From: Arcicella gelida
GTDB taxonomy: Bacteria > Bacteroidota > Bacteroidia > Cytophagales > Spirosomataceae
Length of the DNA: 64,000 nucleotides
Direction: 5' to 3'
Assembly (NCBI RefSeq): GCF_034931025.1
Contig: NZ_JAYGIL010000003.1
Location: forward strand, 310,001-374,000
Shown here one piece after another: positions 35,901-46,134 of the stretch (position 1 is the stretch's first letter; the number at the start of each line of letters is the position of its first letter). The notes beneath the pieces were generated by a model that was not told the DNA's origin, made no database searches, and saw only the letters and a list, made by a program, of their open reading frames with translations. The position numbers were made by a program, and so were the translations under genes.

Positions 35901-36031
35901 TAGTTATGAGTTTTTAATTATGAGTTATGAATGTTGTATTTAAAATACTAAAATACAACAGACTTTCTTTCCAAACAGAACTGCGTTTATTTTAGAGAGA
36001 CTACAGAGGCAAGATTTATCATATTTATGAG

Positions 36032-36073
36032 AAAAACTTCGTGAAAAATGTTCATTTTCACGAAGTTTTTTCA
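36032..36073 (+). terminator. rho-independent terminator after the oxidoreductase gene
   Basis: Sixteen-bp perfect stem (36032-36047 with 36055-36070), loop ATGTTCA, followed by T. It excludes the TTC-rich in-frame ATG at 36048 as start for the next gene, because that ATG is its loop. Confidence 0.88.
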
Positions 36074-36095
36074 TTTCCACCAAATACAACATAAA

Positions 36096-36725
36096 ATGGG
36101 ATTATTAAGAAATATTTTCGGACCAAGTAAGGAAGAAATCTGGGTACAATTAGAACAAGAAATCAATGCACAATTTATCATGAAAAAGAGTTTTCTGGTA
36201 GATGATTCTAAGGTAGTACTGGAACATAAAAATTGGACAATCGTACTGGATGTCTTTCATCGTTCTACAGGTAAAAGCACGATACCTTATACCAGAATGC
36301 GTTGTGCTTATGTAAACAAAGATGATTTTAGGTTTGAGATTTTCAAGGAAGGCTTTTTTGCAACAATCGGGAAATACTTTGGCATGGAAGATATTGAAAT
36401 AGAAGATAAAATCTTTGACGATACTTTTGTGCTAAAAAGTAAGAATCCTGATAAAATAAAAGCATTGTTCAAGGATGAAGCCATCAAAAATGATTTTCTG
36501 GCATTGTCTAGTTTATCTCAATTTCAAGTAAAAGTTAAAGATGATGAAGGTTATTTTGGACAACATTTCCCTGAAGGCGTTGATGAATTATATTTAGAAG
36601 TAGTGGGTATCATCAAAGATTTAGCACAATTAAAAATACTGTTCAAGCTCTTTGCCGAAATCATGGATAGACTCTGCGAAATTGGTTCAGCTTATGAAAC
36701 TCGCCATGAAATTGATTTGAAATAG
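36096..36725 (+). CDS. conserved hypothetical protein
   Basis: Cytoplasmic protein of 209 residues starting MGLLRNIFGPSKEEIW at the ATG at 36096; the earlier in-frame ATG lies in the preceding terminator loop. Predicted alternating strands (WTIVLDVFH, TIPYTRMRCAYVNKDDFRFEIF, DTFVLKSKNPDKIKALF) and a C-terminal helical stretch. It resembles a DUF-type protein seen in Bacteroidota, but I cannot name the family. No signal or membrane part. Followed by the 42-bp tandem repeats. Confidence 0.75.
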   Translation: MGLLRNIFGPSKEEIWVQLEQEINAQFIMKKSFLVDDSKVVLEHKNWTIVLDVFHRSTGKSTIPYTRMRCAYVNKDDFRFEIFKEGFFATIGKYFGMEDIEIEDKIFDDTFVLKSKNPDKIKALFKDEAIKNDFLALSSLSQFQVKVKDDEGYFGQHFPEGVDELYLEVVGIIKDLAQLKILFKLFAEIMDRLCEIGSAYETRHEIDLK

Positions 36726-36784
36726 CAATTTACCTTCATTAAACCTCTACAAGCTTAAATGAAGATTAGCTATCTGTTTTTTGC

Positions 36785-36975
36785 AATTTTTCACCCTTGA
36801 AAAAAATATTTGTAAGGTAGAAAAAAACATTTTCACCCTTGAAAAAAATATTTGTAAGGTAGAAAAAAACATTTTCACCCTTGAAAAAAATATTTGTAGG
36901 ATAGAAAAAAACATTTTCACCCCTGAAAAATTATTTTGTAGGGTAGATAAAAATATTTTTACCCTTGAAAATATT
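36785..36975. repeat. tandem repeat, five units of exactly 42 bp
   Basis: Units share TTTTCACCCTTGAAAAAAAT followed by ATTTGTAAGGTAGAAAAAAA, each made of two 21-bp halves with an A-tract. CACCC recurs at 36792, 36834, 36876, 36918 and 36960 (last copy degraded). The array lies between two convergent genes. The stretch is open in one frame, but the peptide is only the 14-residue translation of the repeat. A lone unit occurs at 9830-9860. Confidence 0.9.
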
Positions 36976-37058
36976 TTTATTAAAGGGTTTTAGGAAAGAA
37001 AAAGGGGATGCTTAAACTCATGAAGGAGTAAGGCATTTTGTCAACAGGAGATAATGAC

Positions 37059-39224
37059 TTAAACCTTAATCTTCTCTGAAATTTTGTAAATATCAAAGGC
37101 TACTTTTTGAAGATCGATGAATTGTTCGGCGATGAGAAGAGCGTCGTCATCTTCTTTAAAAACATGTTTAAGTGGAAGTATTTTTAAATCATTTTCCGCA
37201 ACATTCTCATCTTTAATTAAGGTCATCATGGCTTCATTCAAAAGCTTTTCGCTGTTGGAAGCAATTTCTTTCAAACCTTCAATCGCAGGAATTTCTTCTC
37301 TGTGTTCCATAACATACAATGCCAATGTTGCTACATAAGAAGACATCAAATGATTTAATACCGAAAACTTGTGGATTTCTTTGATGCTGAGCTGTTTGCT
37401 TTTAGGTTCAGAGAACATTCTTTGGAATGCCGAAGCTAAATTGGCACTGCGAACATATACTTCTTTACGGATAATTTTATAGGGAATCTTATCATATTGT
37501 TGTCCGAAATAATAAGTTGAAACTTGGTGATAGTATGCCAAATTTACTTCTATCATTTCAACCAAAACTGTTTTGAGTTTTTGATGTTCCCAACTTGGTA
37601 GAAAAACGTGACTGGCAATAAAAGCGATACTTCCACCGATAATGGTATCATATACTCTTTCTATAAAAATGGCTCTACTTCCCATTCCTAAAAAATCATA
37701 GAGTATCAAAATAAAGGGCGTCATAAACAATACGCTGACTACATAATTTTTTCTTTGGAAACTGTAAGCACCCAACATACAAATCAATAAAATAGCAAAA
37801 AGAGCTTTACCGTCTTCAACCCAAGAGAGAATACTCATGCCGACGATTGCCCCGATAATTGTTCCAATCAAACGGTGATAATTTCTTTCTTTTGTCAAAC
37901 TAAAAGCGGGTTTCATGATTACCATGATGGTCAACAAAATCCAGTTACTATGTAAGAAATTATAAGATTGAGCAATGATAAAACCTATCAACATCACAAC
38001 CGATACTCTGATGGCATGACGAAAAATCTCTGACTTTAAGGCAAGATTCTCTCTGAATAAACTGAATTCATATTCTTCATGAGAGATAAAGTAAGCAGAT
38101 TGTGTTTGACTTTTAGTCAATTTTCTAGCTTTTCTATCTTTAAAATGTCCGTTGATTTTTTTGATTCTATGAAAGATATTCTCAACATTTACTTCAATAT
38201 TCTTCAAAGCTTGTACGCCACTTTCTTTGAAATTAGTACCGTATTCTCCTCTTTCTAAGGCTTCAATTTCAAGTTTTAAATCTCTAATCTCACGAGGTAA
38301 TCTTAACGAAAGTTGAGGTTTAGTATCTGCCTTCAACGCATAGCCAACTTCTTCAAGCTGGTCGGATAATTGCAATAAAACTGTTTCAAACTGTTTTAAA
38401 ATTCCTATTTCATCAAATTGTTTATGTAAAGTCTGGTAACTATAAAAAGTTGACATGATTTGTTCGAACAAATCCATCACATCTACAAAAACGATGACTA
38501 AGAAACGTCCTTGTTGTGTTGATTCACGGACAATTTCCCTACTTTTAAAGAGTAAATCACGAACGGCATTTTGTTTTTCATTGACCAATACTTGGCATTC
38601 TAGCAGTTTTTTATAGTTTTTATCGTAATCCATTCCTTCTTTATAAAACCCCGCTTTGATTCGCATGAAATGAGCAACTTCAATCACACAATCGCCCAAA
38701 GACTGTTGTGCTAAACGATAAGGCATGATTTCATACAAAGAAATACTGAGGGCAGAATACCATAAACCACCCGCAATGATATAAAGTGTATAGAGTAAAA
38801 TTTCGGAAAAAGAGCGAATATCACCAATTCCTAAAGTCATTACCAATAAAGCTGCCGTGCCGATTGAAGCAATACGGTTGCCATACACGTAAAGCATTGA
38901 AAACAGAAAACTGAAGACAAGAATTAAAATGCCAAGAAGATAAACAGACGCATTGGCAAAGCCAGTTAACAAAGAAACGATAGAAACAACTAAGGTTGTA
39001 ACCAACATCGCATTACGACGATGGGTAATTGGTCCGGGCGTATCGGGAATACTAGCACATAAAGCACCCAAAGAAACCGTAATGCCTATTTGTAATAAAC
39101 CAAACTGAGATAAAATTAAACTGGGTACTAATGCACCAAAAGTAATCCTGAGTCCATCACCGAAGTAAGAACTCAAGACAAAATTCTTGATTTCGTTGGT
39201 CGTTTGTTGTGTTTTTGAAATCAT
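37059..39224 (-). CDS. FUSC/YccS-type inner membrane protein
   Basis: Membrane protein of 721 residues with two bundles of about six helices (about 25-165 and 395-535), separated by and followed by cytoplasmic helical domains, the usual YccS/YhfK layout. Markers are GDGLRITFGALVPSLIL, ASIPDTPGPITHRRNAM in the first bundle and NWILLTIMVIMKPAFSLTKERNYHRLIGTIIGAIVG in the second. The family is related to aromatic-acid exporters (ArAE). Substrate unknown. Convergent with the 36096 gene across the tandem repeat. Confidence 0.9.
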   Translation of the reverse strand: MISKTQQTTNEIKNFVLSSYFGDGLRITFGALVPSLILSQFGLLQIGITVSLGALCASIPDTPGPITHRRNAMLVTTLVVSIVSLLTGFANASVYLLGILILVFSFLFSMLYVYGNRIASIGTAALLVMTLGIGDIRSFSEILLYTLYIIAGGLWYSALSISLYEIMPYRLAQQSLGDCVIEVAHFMRIKAGFYKEGMDYDKNYKKLLECQVLVNEKQNAVRDLLFKSREIVRESTQQGRFLVIVFVDVMDLFEQIMSTFYSYQTLHKQFDEIGILKQFETVLLQLSDQLEEVGYALKADTKPQLSLRLPREIRDLKLEIEALERGEYGTNFKESGVQALKNIEVNVENIFHRIKKINGHFKDRKARKLTKSQTQSAYFISHEEYEFSLFRENLALKSEIFRHAIRVSVVMLIGFIIAQSYNFLHSNWILLTIMVIMKPAFSLTKERNYHRLIGTIIGAIVGMSILSWVEDGKALFAILLICMLGAYSFQRKNYVVSVLFMTPFILILYDFLGMGSRAIFIERVYDTIIGGSIAFIASHVFLPSWEHQKLKTVLVEMIEVNLAYYHQVSTYYFGQQYDKIPYKIIRKEVYVRSANLASAFQRMFSEPKSKQLSIKEIHKFSVLNHLMSSYVATLALYVMEHREEIPAIEGLKEIASNSEKLLNEAMMTLIKDENVAENDLKILPLKHVFKEDDDALLIAEQFIDLQKVAFDIYKISEKIKV

Positions 39225-39458
39225 GTTTTTTACTTAATGAGTGATTTAGTAAGTTATGAATGATTGAAATAATTTTAATCATAAAGCTGTTTAAACTTTC
39301 TTGATTTTCACACAATCTTTCTAAAGTCTCAAAATCAGTTTTTGTAAAAATAGATAAAATATTCAAGAAACTATGACGAAGATTGCCACTTCAATTTTCA
39401 TTATGAACAACATTTAATATATTGCTCAAAAAATGATAACCTCTCTTCCTAAAAGACT

Positions 39459-40994
39459 ATGTTTAAGAAATCTTTAATACTTTGTTGCTTCATCATCTTT
39501 AAGTTTGTCTTACAATCAACATTAATTGATGCTGGTTATGATTTACATCGAGACGAATACTTACATCTCGACCAAGCTCGTCATTTAGCTTGGGGATATT
39601 TATCTGTTCCGCCCGTTACTTCTTGGTTTTCTTATATTATTCTCTTGTTAGGGAATGGCATATTTTGGGTGAAGTTTTTCCCAACACTTTTTGGTGTATT
39701 AACCATGATTATCGTTTGGAAAGCCATCGAAGTACTCAATGGAGGAATTTTTGCTTTGATTTTAGGAGCAACTGCCATTACGCTGTCTGTAATTTTACGG
39801 ATAAATACCCTTTTCCAACCCAATTCTTTAGATATACTTTGTTGGACATTTTTGTATTTCTCCATCTTGAAATACTTCAAAACACAACAAAATAAATGGT
39901 TGTGGATAGCAGGAGTTACTTTCGCTTTTGGCTTTTTGAATAAGTATAATATTGTCTTTTTATTGGTAGGATTATTACCTGCTTTACTGATAAGTCTACA
40001 GCGAAAAGTATTCAAAAATCCACATTTATATTGGACTATTTTGGGAACGTTTTTGTTGATACTTCCGAATCTAATTTGGCAATACGAAAACAATTTTCCT
40101 GTGATTCATCACATGGCATTACTCAAAAAATATCAATTAGTGAATGTAAAAAGGACAGATTTTCTGAAAGAACAAATACTCTTTTTCTTATCGTCTTTCT
40201 TTGTATTAATCGCTTCATTCATTTCATTTTTCAAGTATAAAGCTTTTAAGGAGTATCGTTTTTTCTTTTGGGCTTTTGTATTTTCTCTTTCCATTTTCGT
40301 GTATTTACAAGCAAAAGCCTATTATGCTATTGGTTTGTATCCGATTTTATTAGCATTCGGTTCGGTTTATCTGGAAAGTATCTTGAAAGAAGGCTGGACA
40401 ATTTACCTTCGTCCCCTAGCGATTTTACTGATTATCGTTCTGTTTTTACCGATGATGAAAATTGCTTTTCCGAATTATAATCCAACAGAAATTCAACAGA
40501 GAACTGAGCTATACAAAAAGTTTGATTTGTTAAGATGGGAAGATGGCAAAGACCATACCATTCCACAAGACTTTGCCGATATGTTGGGTTGGAAAGAGTT
40601 GGCACAAAAAGTAGATAGCGTTTATGCAGGCATCACAGACAAAGAACATACATTAGTACTTTGTGATAATTACGGACAAGCAGGAGCTATCAACTATTAT
40701 TCAAAATATCCAAATATCGGAGCTGTTACTACTAATGCTGATTATATCAATTGGTTTCCGCCACTTGATAAAACAGTAATTAAAAACATCATCTTGATAG
40801 AGGATTCGGATGATGATGATAAAAATCGTGAAAAAGAAAGACCACTTTTTCAATCAGTTACTTTAACAGGAAAAATTGAAAATCATTTTGCCAGAGAATA
40901 TCAAACAAGTATTTATTTGCTAAAAGATGCAAAAGTGCCAATCAATCATTTTCTGGTAGAAGATATTGAGGAGGAAATGAAAGATTGGCGATAA
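39459..40994 (+). CDS. GT39-like membrane glycosyltransferase
   Basis: Multi-membrane protein of 511 residues in the PMT_2/ArnT-like family. The catalytic Asp-Glu is in the first loop, GYDLHRDEYLHLDQARHLAWGY, followed by eleven or so hydrophobic helices up to about residue 345 and a C-terminal periplasmic domain. Such enzymes move a sugar from a polyprenyl phosphate donor to a lipid or protein. Acceptor unknown. Its last codons lie inside the hairpin at 40982-41017. Confidence 0.86.
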   Translation: MFKKSLILCCFIIFKFVLQSTLIDAGYDLHRDEYLHLDQARHLAWGYLSVPPVTSWFSYIILLLGNGIFWVKFFPTLFGVLTMIIVWKAIEVLNGGIFALILGATAITLSVILRINTLFQPNSLDILCWTFLYFSILKYFKTQQNKWLWIAGVTFAFGFLNKYNIVFLLVGLLPALLISLQRKVFKNPHLYWTILGTFLLILPNLIWQYENNFPVIHHMALLKKYQLVNVKRTDFLKEQILFFLSSFFVLIASFISFFKYKAFKEYRFFFWAFVFSLSIFVYLQAKAYYAIGLYPILLAFGSVYLESILKEGWTIYLRPLAILLIIVLFLPMMKIAFPNYNPTEIQQRTELYKKFDLLRWEDGKDHTIPQDFADMLGWKELAQKVDSVYAGITDKEHTLVLCDNYGQAGAINYYSKYPNIGAVTTNADYINWFPPLDKTVIKNIILIEDSDDDDKNREKERPLFQSVTLTGKIENHFAREYQTSIYLLKDAKVPINHFLVEDIEEEMKDWR

Positions 40995-41017
40995 AGAGTT
41001 TTCTTTATCGCCAATCT
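40982..41017. terminator. bidirectional hairpin between convergent GT39 and DUF4450 genes
   Basis: Fifteen-bp perfect stem (40982-40996 with 41003-41017), loop AGTTTT; the GT39 stop codon (40992-40994) is within the left arm. No long T run, so efficiency is unsure. Confidence 0.6.
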
Positions 41018-41026
41018 GTAGCTCAA

Positions 41027-44000
41027 TTATTCTTCAATAGTAGCTGCCATCAAGCCAATAATTACATCATTACAAAGTGAAATTACTTGGATAGATTTGA
41101 TTGGTTTTGAAAGAATAGGGAATTGATAAACATTAGCCGCTCCACCATCAATAGCCATATTACTAAAGCCTTTGATACTTGTATGTTTGGGATATTGTTT
41201 CATAAATTCGCCTGATTTTAATAACAAACGAGTTGGTCGTGCTGACTGATTGTATTGAAAAGCTTTTCCATCATAAAAATAATCTTGCTCGATTGGCCAC
41301 CAATTGTTTGGATTATGTAATTCAAAAGTAGTTTGTTCCCCATTTTCGTATCGAATCACAATTTTTCCATTGACCATTTGGCTTTGCATTGGGTTTGTTG
41401 TCCCAGCCATTAATAAATGAATATTTTTACCTTGAACTTTTTGTTTGGGAAGAATCAGCAAAGTATCAGGGAAATTATCCCATTTACTCGTAAAGGCAAT
41501 ATTTACTTGGCTACTATCAGCAGGAGTAGCAAATGGAATTTGCTGATAATGAATGAGACCATTTTGTTGCTTTGCTTTTTGACGAAGTCCTGAATCGTCA
41601 ATATTGGCATCTACTAAAGGATAACACCAATTACCAATTCCTTGAATAGGTAATTGTAAAGTAGCACTTTGCGGGCGTGGCGATAAATACTTATTTTTAA
41701 AAATACGAGTAACTTTATCGTTGAAAGCATTACTTAAATCAATGGTTTTAAATACTTGATTTTCAGTAATGTTTTGTAGTTTTTGCTGAACAATTTCAAC
41801 TTTTTCTTTTAAGGAATTATTTGTTTTAGGATTGATTTTATCTCCTTCAAACAGTACTTTCACCAAAAAGCTTTTACCTTTTTGCGTGCTAATTTCAAGG
41901 ATTGGCTCATCATTTCCGTTAGTTTTCCAAGTGAATTTTGTTGGTTTACCATTCACCAAAACCGATTTTACTTTTGTATATTCTGCTGGAATATTGAGGA
42001 TGATTTCAGCGTTTTTCTGCCAAGAGGTTTTTATTTCATATTCATAAAGCTTTGTATTTTTCTTAAAATTAAACTCAATATCACTTGTTTTAAGGTTTGC
42101 ATAAGCCCATTCATTCGGGAAACCCGGTTGAATAAGTATTTTACTTTCTAATAATTGTGGTCTGATTCCAAATAATCCTTCTACCAAACTTCTGCCAGCC
42201 ATACCGATTCCATCTGCAAAATCTCTATACAGTTCACCTCTGATGGCATCTAAACTTGATAATTGTTCAAAACCACCCGGAGAAGCAGAAGTATAAAGAC
42301 TTTCGATGAGTGTATTTCGCCAAATTTCGTAAGCTAATTTCTTATTTCCTGCTTGCCAACAAGCTAATGAAGTATGGAGGTTTTCGCTCAAAGCTACATT
42401 ATTGATACTCCAAGTATAAGGTTGCCAATTGGTTGTGCTGAGTTGATAGAAATCTTGTTTGAGTGCTGGAATGCTGAAAGGAATATGCGGAATGTTATTT
42501 TCAACATATTTTGTCATAAGATATTGTTGTTTTGGCGAAGCCGCTTGTGCGTCGATAGCATGATAGATTGTCCAAAGTCCTGCCGAAGGATGCGTTAATT
42601 GTAAACCCAAAGCATCTTTGTATTCAGCAAAACAACCTGTTTCATCTAGCCATAATTTTTCTTGCAAAGCTTTATAAATCTTGTTAGCTTCATCTTCATA
42701 AGGTGTCTCATTTTTGCCTAATAATTTAGCCAAGAAAGCTGCCGAACGAAAAGCCCGATAATTATAAGCCGTAGCATGAGTAACGCCACCGCCACTATAT
42801 TGCAAAGCATCACTTGCCCAAATACAGCAATAAGCATCGTAAAGTCCGTCGTTATCAGCATCAAAATTATGTTTTTCCCAAGCCAAGTGTTTTTCAATGG
42901 TTGCCCACATTTCACGAAGATAAGTAGTGTCGCCAGTCCAATTGAAGTGATTTAGCAATTGGTCGATATAAACCAAATTCATGTCATAATGATGCGCACG
43001 AATATCTCCGTTCGGATTTCTACAAATATATCCTTCTGTAAAAATACCTTTTCCAATTTTCTCAATTTGACGAGCCAAGTGCATGGCAGTATCTGGAGAA
43101 GAATGTGTTAAAGGAAATTCATCACCAACCTGAGATTTTGAATAAGCTGTAAAATGCGTTTTTGCTCTATCATGTTGACCAAGTACATCAGCAATATAAG
43201 GTCCACGCCAAGCAGGCAAACGCATTCGCCAAGCAACAGCTCCGTGCATATAAGTTGGACTATCCCATATAGCATCGGCAGCTAAACTTAAAGCTTGTCC
43301 CATCGGATTCAATAAAGTATCAGGTGTTTTAATTTGAATGGTATTGACGATTTTCTGACGCAATACTTCATTTTGCTTTTTAAAAGAAGGGATTTCTGCG
43401 TAAGTAATATCAGCACTATTTCCTTTTTGAATCAAGATAAATTGCTCCGTCTTTTGTAAATCGCCAATACTCATCAAACATGGATTGGTGATTTTATCAG
43501 CAAAATTTTTGACAGACAAAGGCGATTGTTGAGCCTTAGCCTCTGTAATGGCTAAAGTATAAGTATTAGGGAAAAGACCTGAAACTACTTGCGTAGAATC
43601 TTTAGGTTGATATTGAATTTGAAAAGTATTTTTCGAGAGCTTGATTTTATTGTTGCTACAATTTTCAGCTTTTAGGTAAAAATTACTTTCTGGGTCAGCA
43701 CCAATATCACCATCTCTTGAAAATTTCTTAGCCGTAATTCCACCAAACAATGCTAATATTTGGGTTTGTTTGGGCATATTTCCTTCATAATGGTATTCAA
43801 TTAGCATGGCTTCATGTGTGTAAGCGGCTGTTACTTTCAGTATCAACATGGCATCGCCCAATAATTCATCTTGAATTTTGTAGTACATTGCTCCATCTTG
43901 ATACACTGTTTGGATTTTCTGTGCTTCCGACAACCATTTGCTTTTTGCGCCATTCAATAAACCGATTTTACAGTTTCCACCCATGCCGGGCAAATACAAA

Positions 44001-44206
44001 GCAAACTCTGGGAAATCGCCAGCTTCTACTCTAAAAGCAGAATTGCCTCCATACAAAGCTCGATTGAATTTTTGTTTTGGATTAACACAAACAAATCCGT
44101 TTCCCTGAAAAGGTTGATAATGTAAGTTTTTGACAACAGGTTTTATCTGGGCAGTAACCTGAATAGAAAATAGGAAGAAGCAAGCTAAGAATAGATAGTA
44201 TTTCAT
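41027..44206 (-). CDS. secreted DUF4450-containing glycosidase-like protein
   Basis: Large exported protein of 1059 residues (signal 1-19, VTAQ). The N-terminal part is a beta-sandwich of DUF4450 type (NLHYQPFQGNGFVCVNPKQKFNRALYGG). Residues about 290-690 form an (alpha/alpha)6 toroid typical of six-hairpin glycosidases (AVAWRMRLPAWRGPYIADVLGQHDRAKTHF, YDMNLVYIDQLLNHFNWTGD, WASDALQYSGGGVTHATAYNYRAF). Then come beta domains with GIGNWCYPL and a galactose-binding-like end. DUF4450 proteins occur in pectin-related clusters, so it may aid rhamnogalacturonan use, but it is 24 kb from the RG-I cluster. Specificity not known. Confidence 0.82.
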   Translation of the reverse strand: MKYYLFLACFFLFSIQVTAQIKPVVKNLHYQPFQGNGFVCVNPKQKFNRALYGGNSAFRVEAGDFPEFALYLPGMGGNCKIGLLNGAKSKWLSEAQKIQTVYQDGAMYYKIQDELLGDAMLILKVTAAYTHEAMLIEYHYEGNMPKQTQILALFGGITAKKFSRDGDIGADPESNFYLKAENCSNNKIKLSKNTFQIQYQPKDSTQVVSGLFPNTYTLAITEAKAQQSPLSVKNFADKITNPCLMSIGDLQKTEQFILIQKGNSADITYAEIPSFKKQNEVLRQKIVNTIQIKTPDTLLNPMGQALSLAADAIWDSPTYMHGAVAWRMRLPAWRGPYIADVLGQHDRAKTHFTAYSKSQVGDEFPLTHSSPDTAMHLARQIEKIGKGIFTEGYICRNPNGDIRAHHYDMNLVYIDQLLNHFNWTGDTTYLREMWATIEKHLAWEKHNFDADNDGLYDAYCCIWASDALQYSGGGVTHATAYNYRAFRSAAFLAKLLGKNETPYEDEANKIYKALQEKLWLDETGCFAEYKDALGLQLTHPSAGLWTIYHAIDAQAASPKQQYLMTKYVENNIPHIPFSIPALKQDFYQLSTTNWQPYTWSINNVALSENLHTSLACWQAGNKKLAYEIWRNTLIESLYTSASPGGFEQLSSLDAIRGELYRDFADGIGMAGRSLVEGLFGIRPQLLESKILIQPGFPNEWAYANLKTSDIEFNFKKNTKLYEYEIKTSWQKNAEIILNIPAEYTKVKSVLVNGKPTKFTWKTNGNDEPILEISTQKGKSFLVKVLFEGDKINPKTNNSLKEKVEIVQQKLQNITENQVFKTIDLSNAFNDKVTRIFKNKYLSPRPQSATLQLPIQGIGNWCYPLVDANIDDSGLRQKAKQQNGLIHYQQIPFATPADSSQVNIAFTSKWDNFPDTLLILPKQKVQGKNIHLLMAGTTNPMQSQMVNGKIVIRYENGEQTTFELHNPNNWWPIEQDYFYDGKAFQYNQSARPTRLLLKSGEFMKQYPKHTSIKGFSNMAIDGGAANVYQFPILSKPIKSIQVISLCNDVIIGLMAATIEE

Positions 44207-44324
44207 AAATCATTTCATTTGAGAGTATCGTAAACATAAGGCTAAAAATGCCTTTTTTTACCCTATTCCCTGAAAATTAAATGATTTGTAGAACGACTTT
44301 ATATTCGTTTTTAACTTGTTCCAG

Positions 44325-44357
44325 CCGTTGTCAGTGTCTTTGTGAACGAATGTTTTG
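44325..44357. repeat. REP remnant, family 1
   Basis: CAGTGTCTTTGTGAACGAAT with a CAGCCGTTG flank resembles the family 1 hairpins around RAYT-1. It lies between the two minus-strand genes DUF4450 and RAYT-2, 50 bp past the RAYT-2 stop. Confidence 0.6.
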
Positions 44358-44406
44358 CTTATTTATCAAAATGAAGTCTGTGGACAGATGAACTTTTGCA
44401 AAAATA

Positions 44407-44970
44407 TTAAGGACTTTTTTTTTCTTCCATTCTTAACAATAACTTTTCTAAGTTATCAGCATCTTCACTCCATCTTTGGGGATTTGTAATGATGTATTGT
44501 TGGCATTTATGTAATTCATTTTCAAAACGAATAATATGTTCCCAATAATTTCTTTGCCAAACTTTTGCAGACTGTTGTTGTATTAAATGATTGTCTTTTA
44601 GATGTTTATAATAGCTGTAGAAGACTAGCGATTTAAAGCTACCGATAATATTTCCTAAAAGAGTATGTTTGGGGGATTTTAGAATCGCTTCATCTTTATT
44701 AATCTCACTATTTTCAATATGAATAATTGCATGAAGATGATTGGGCATAATTTGAAATGTATCTATCACAACGGAAGAAAAACGATTTGGAATATTTAAC
44801 CATTCTTTTTCAATAATTGAACCTAAGTAGGAGAGATTCATTTCTTGATTTACAATTTCGCCAAAAATATTTTCACGATTGATTGAACAAATCGTGATAA
44901 AATATGAACCACCAGCAGAATAGTCGTGGTTTTTGTAGCGAATGGAATGTCTTGATTTTTTGTTTGGCAT
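44407..44970 (-). CDS. REP-associated tyrosine transposase (RAYT-2, Y1_Tnp)
   Basis: HUH transposase of 187 residues, only distantly like RAYT-1. Motifs: YSAGGSYFITICSINRENIFGEI, HUH in DTFQIMPNHLHAIIHI (His78, His80), KVWQRNYWEHIIR, and Tyr in QQYIITNPQRW (Tyr159). It has the usual size and no breaks. The nine-unit REP array begins about 30 bp upstream of its start, so RAYT-2 is the likely enzyme for family 2 REPs. The start MPNKKSRHS is the only good one. Confidence 0.93.
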   Translation of the reverse strand: MPNKKSRHSIRYKNHDYSAGGSYFITICSINRENIFGEIVNQEMNLSYLGSIIEKEWLNIPNRFSSVVIDTFQIMPNHLHAIIHIENSEINKDEAILKSPKHTLLGNIIGSFKSLVFYSYYKHLKDNHLIQQQSAKVWQRNYWEHIIRFENELHKCQQYIITNPQRWSEDADNLEKLLLRMEEKKSP

Positions 44971-44995
44971 AGGATTAAGTGTAAAAATATTGTGT

Positions 44996-46081
44996 TCATT
45001 TTCGGCAACCGTTCGTCGTCCAAAGGTTTAATTCACAAAAAAATCGTTCTCGGCAACCGTAAAGGATTGCCGCTACATTTTTCGAAACAAATTATAATCC
45101 TTTGTAGTAGCGGTAACCCTTGCGGTTACCGTTCGTCGTCCAAAGGTTTTACTCACAAACAAATCGTTCATTCTCGGCAACCGTAAAGGATTGCCGCTAC
45201 ATTTTTCGAAACAAATTATAATCCTTTGTAGTAGCGGTAACCCTTGCGGTTACCGTTCGTCGTCCAAAGGTTTAATTCACAAACAAATCGTTCTCGGCAA
45301 CCGTAAAGGATTGCCGCTACACTTTTAGAAACAAATTATAATCCTTTGTAGTAGCGGTAACCCTTGCGGTTACCGTTCGTCGTCCAAAGGTTTCACACAC
45401 AAACAAATCGTACATTCTCGGCAACCGTAAAGGATTGCCGCTACATTTTTCGAAACAAATTATAACCCTTGTAGTAGCGGTAACCCTTGCGGTTACCGTT
45501 CGTCGTCCAAAGGTTTAATTCCCAAACAAATCGTTCATTCTCGGCAAGCGTAAAGGATTGCCGCTACATTTTTCGAAACAAATTATAACCCTTTGTAGTA
45601 GCGGTAACCCTTGCGGTTACCGTTCGTCGTCCAAAGGTTTCACTCCCAAACAAATCGTTCATTCTCGGCAACCGTAAAGGATTACCGCTACATTTTTCGA
45701 AACAAATTACAATCCTTGCGGTTACCGTTCGTCGTCCAAAGGTTTCACTCCCAAACAAATCGTTCATTCTCGGCAACCGTAAAGGATTGCCGCTACATTT
45801 TTAGAAACAAATTATAACCCTTGCGGTTACCGTTCGTCGTCCAAAGGTTTTACTCACAAACAAATCGTTCATTCTCGGCAACCGTAAAGGATTGCCGCTA
45901 CATTTTTAGAAACAAATTATAATCCTTTGTAGTAGCGGTAACCCTTGCGGTTACCGTTCGTCGTCCAAAGGTTTCACTCCCAAACAAATCGTTCATTCTC
46001 GGCAACCGTAAAGGATTGCCGCTACATTTTTCGAAACAAATTATAACCCTTGTAGTAGCGGTAACCCTTGCGGTTACCGTT
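44996..46081. repeat. tandem array of nine paired REP hairpins (BIME array, family 2)
   Basis: The repeated unit is about 105-124 bp; its marker GTTCGTCGTCCAAAGG starts at 45011, 45131, 45255, 45375, 45498, 45622, 45727, 45832 and 45956. Each full unit has one hairpin GCGGTAACCCTTGCGGTTAC and one inverted hairpin CGGCAACCGTAAAGG followed by ATTGCCGC. Two units are short (105 bp) because they lack the GTAGTAGCGGTAAC part. Units differ by single bases, mostly in the variable TTTAATTCAC / TTTCACTCCC spacer. The array is bordered by RAYT-2 on the left. Confidence 0.95.
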
Positions 46082-46134
46082 TATTTATCCCTAAAAACAA
46101 TTTCTAAAAGACACAATCTCTCTACCAATCCAAG

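Noticed and set aside
36781..36993. ORF of 70 codons with 14-residue repeats (LEKNICKVEKNIFT)
   Set aside because: It is only the translation of the 42-bp tandem repeat; no promoter, no signal of selection, and the last unit is degraded.
44996..46081. CRISPR array
   Set aside because: Units are 105-124 bp, internally palindromic, and spacers are near-identical; no cas genes are near.
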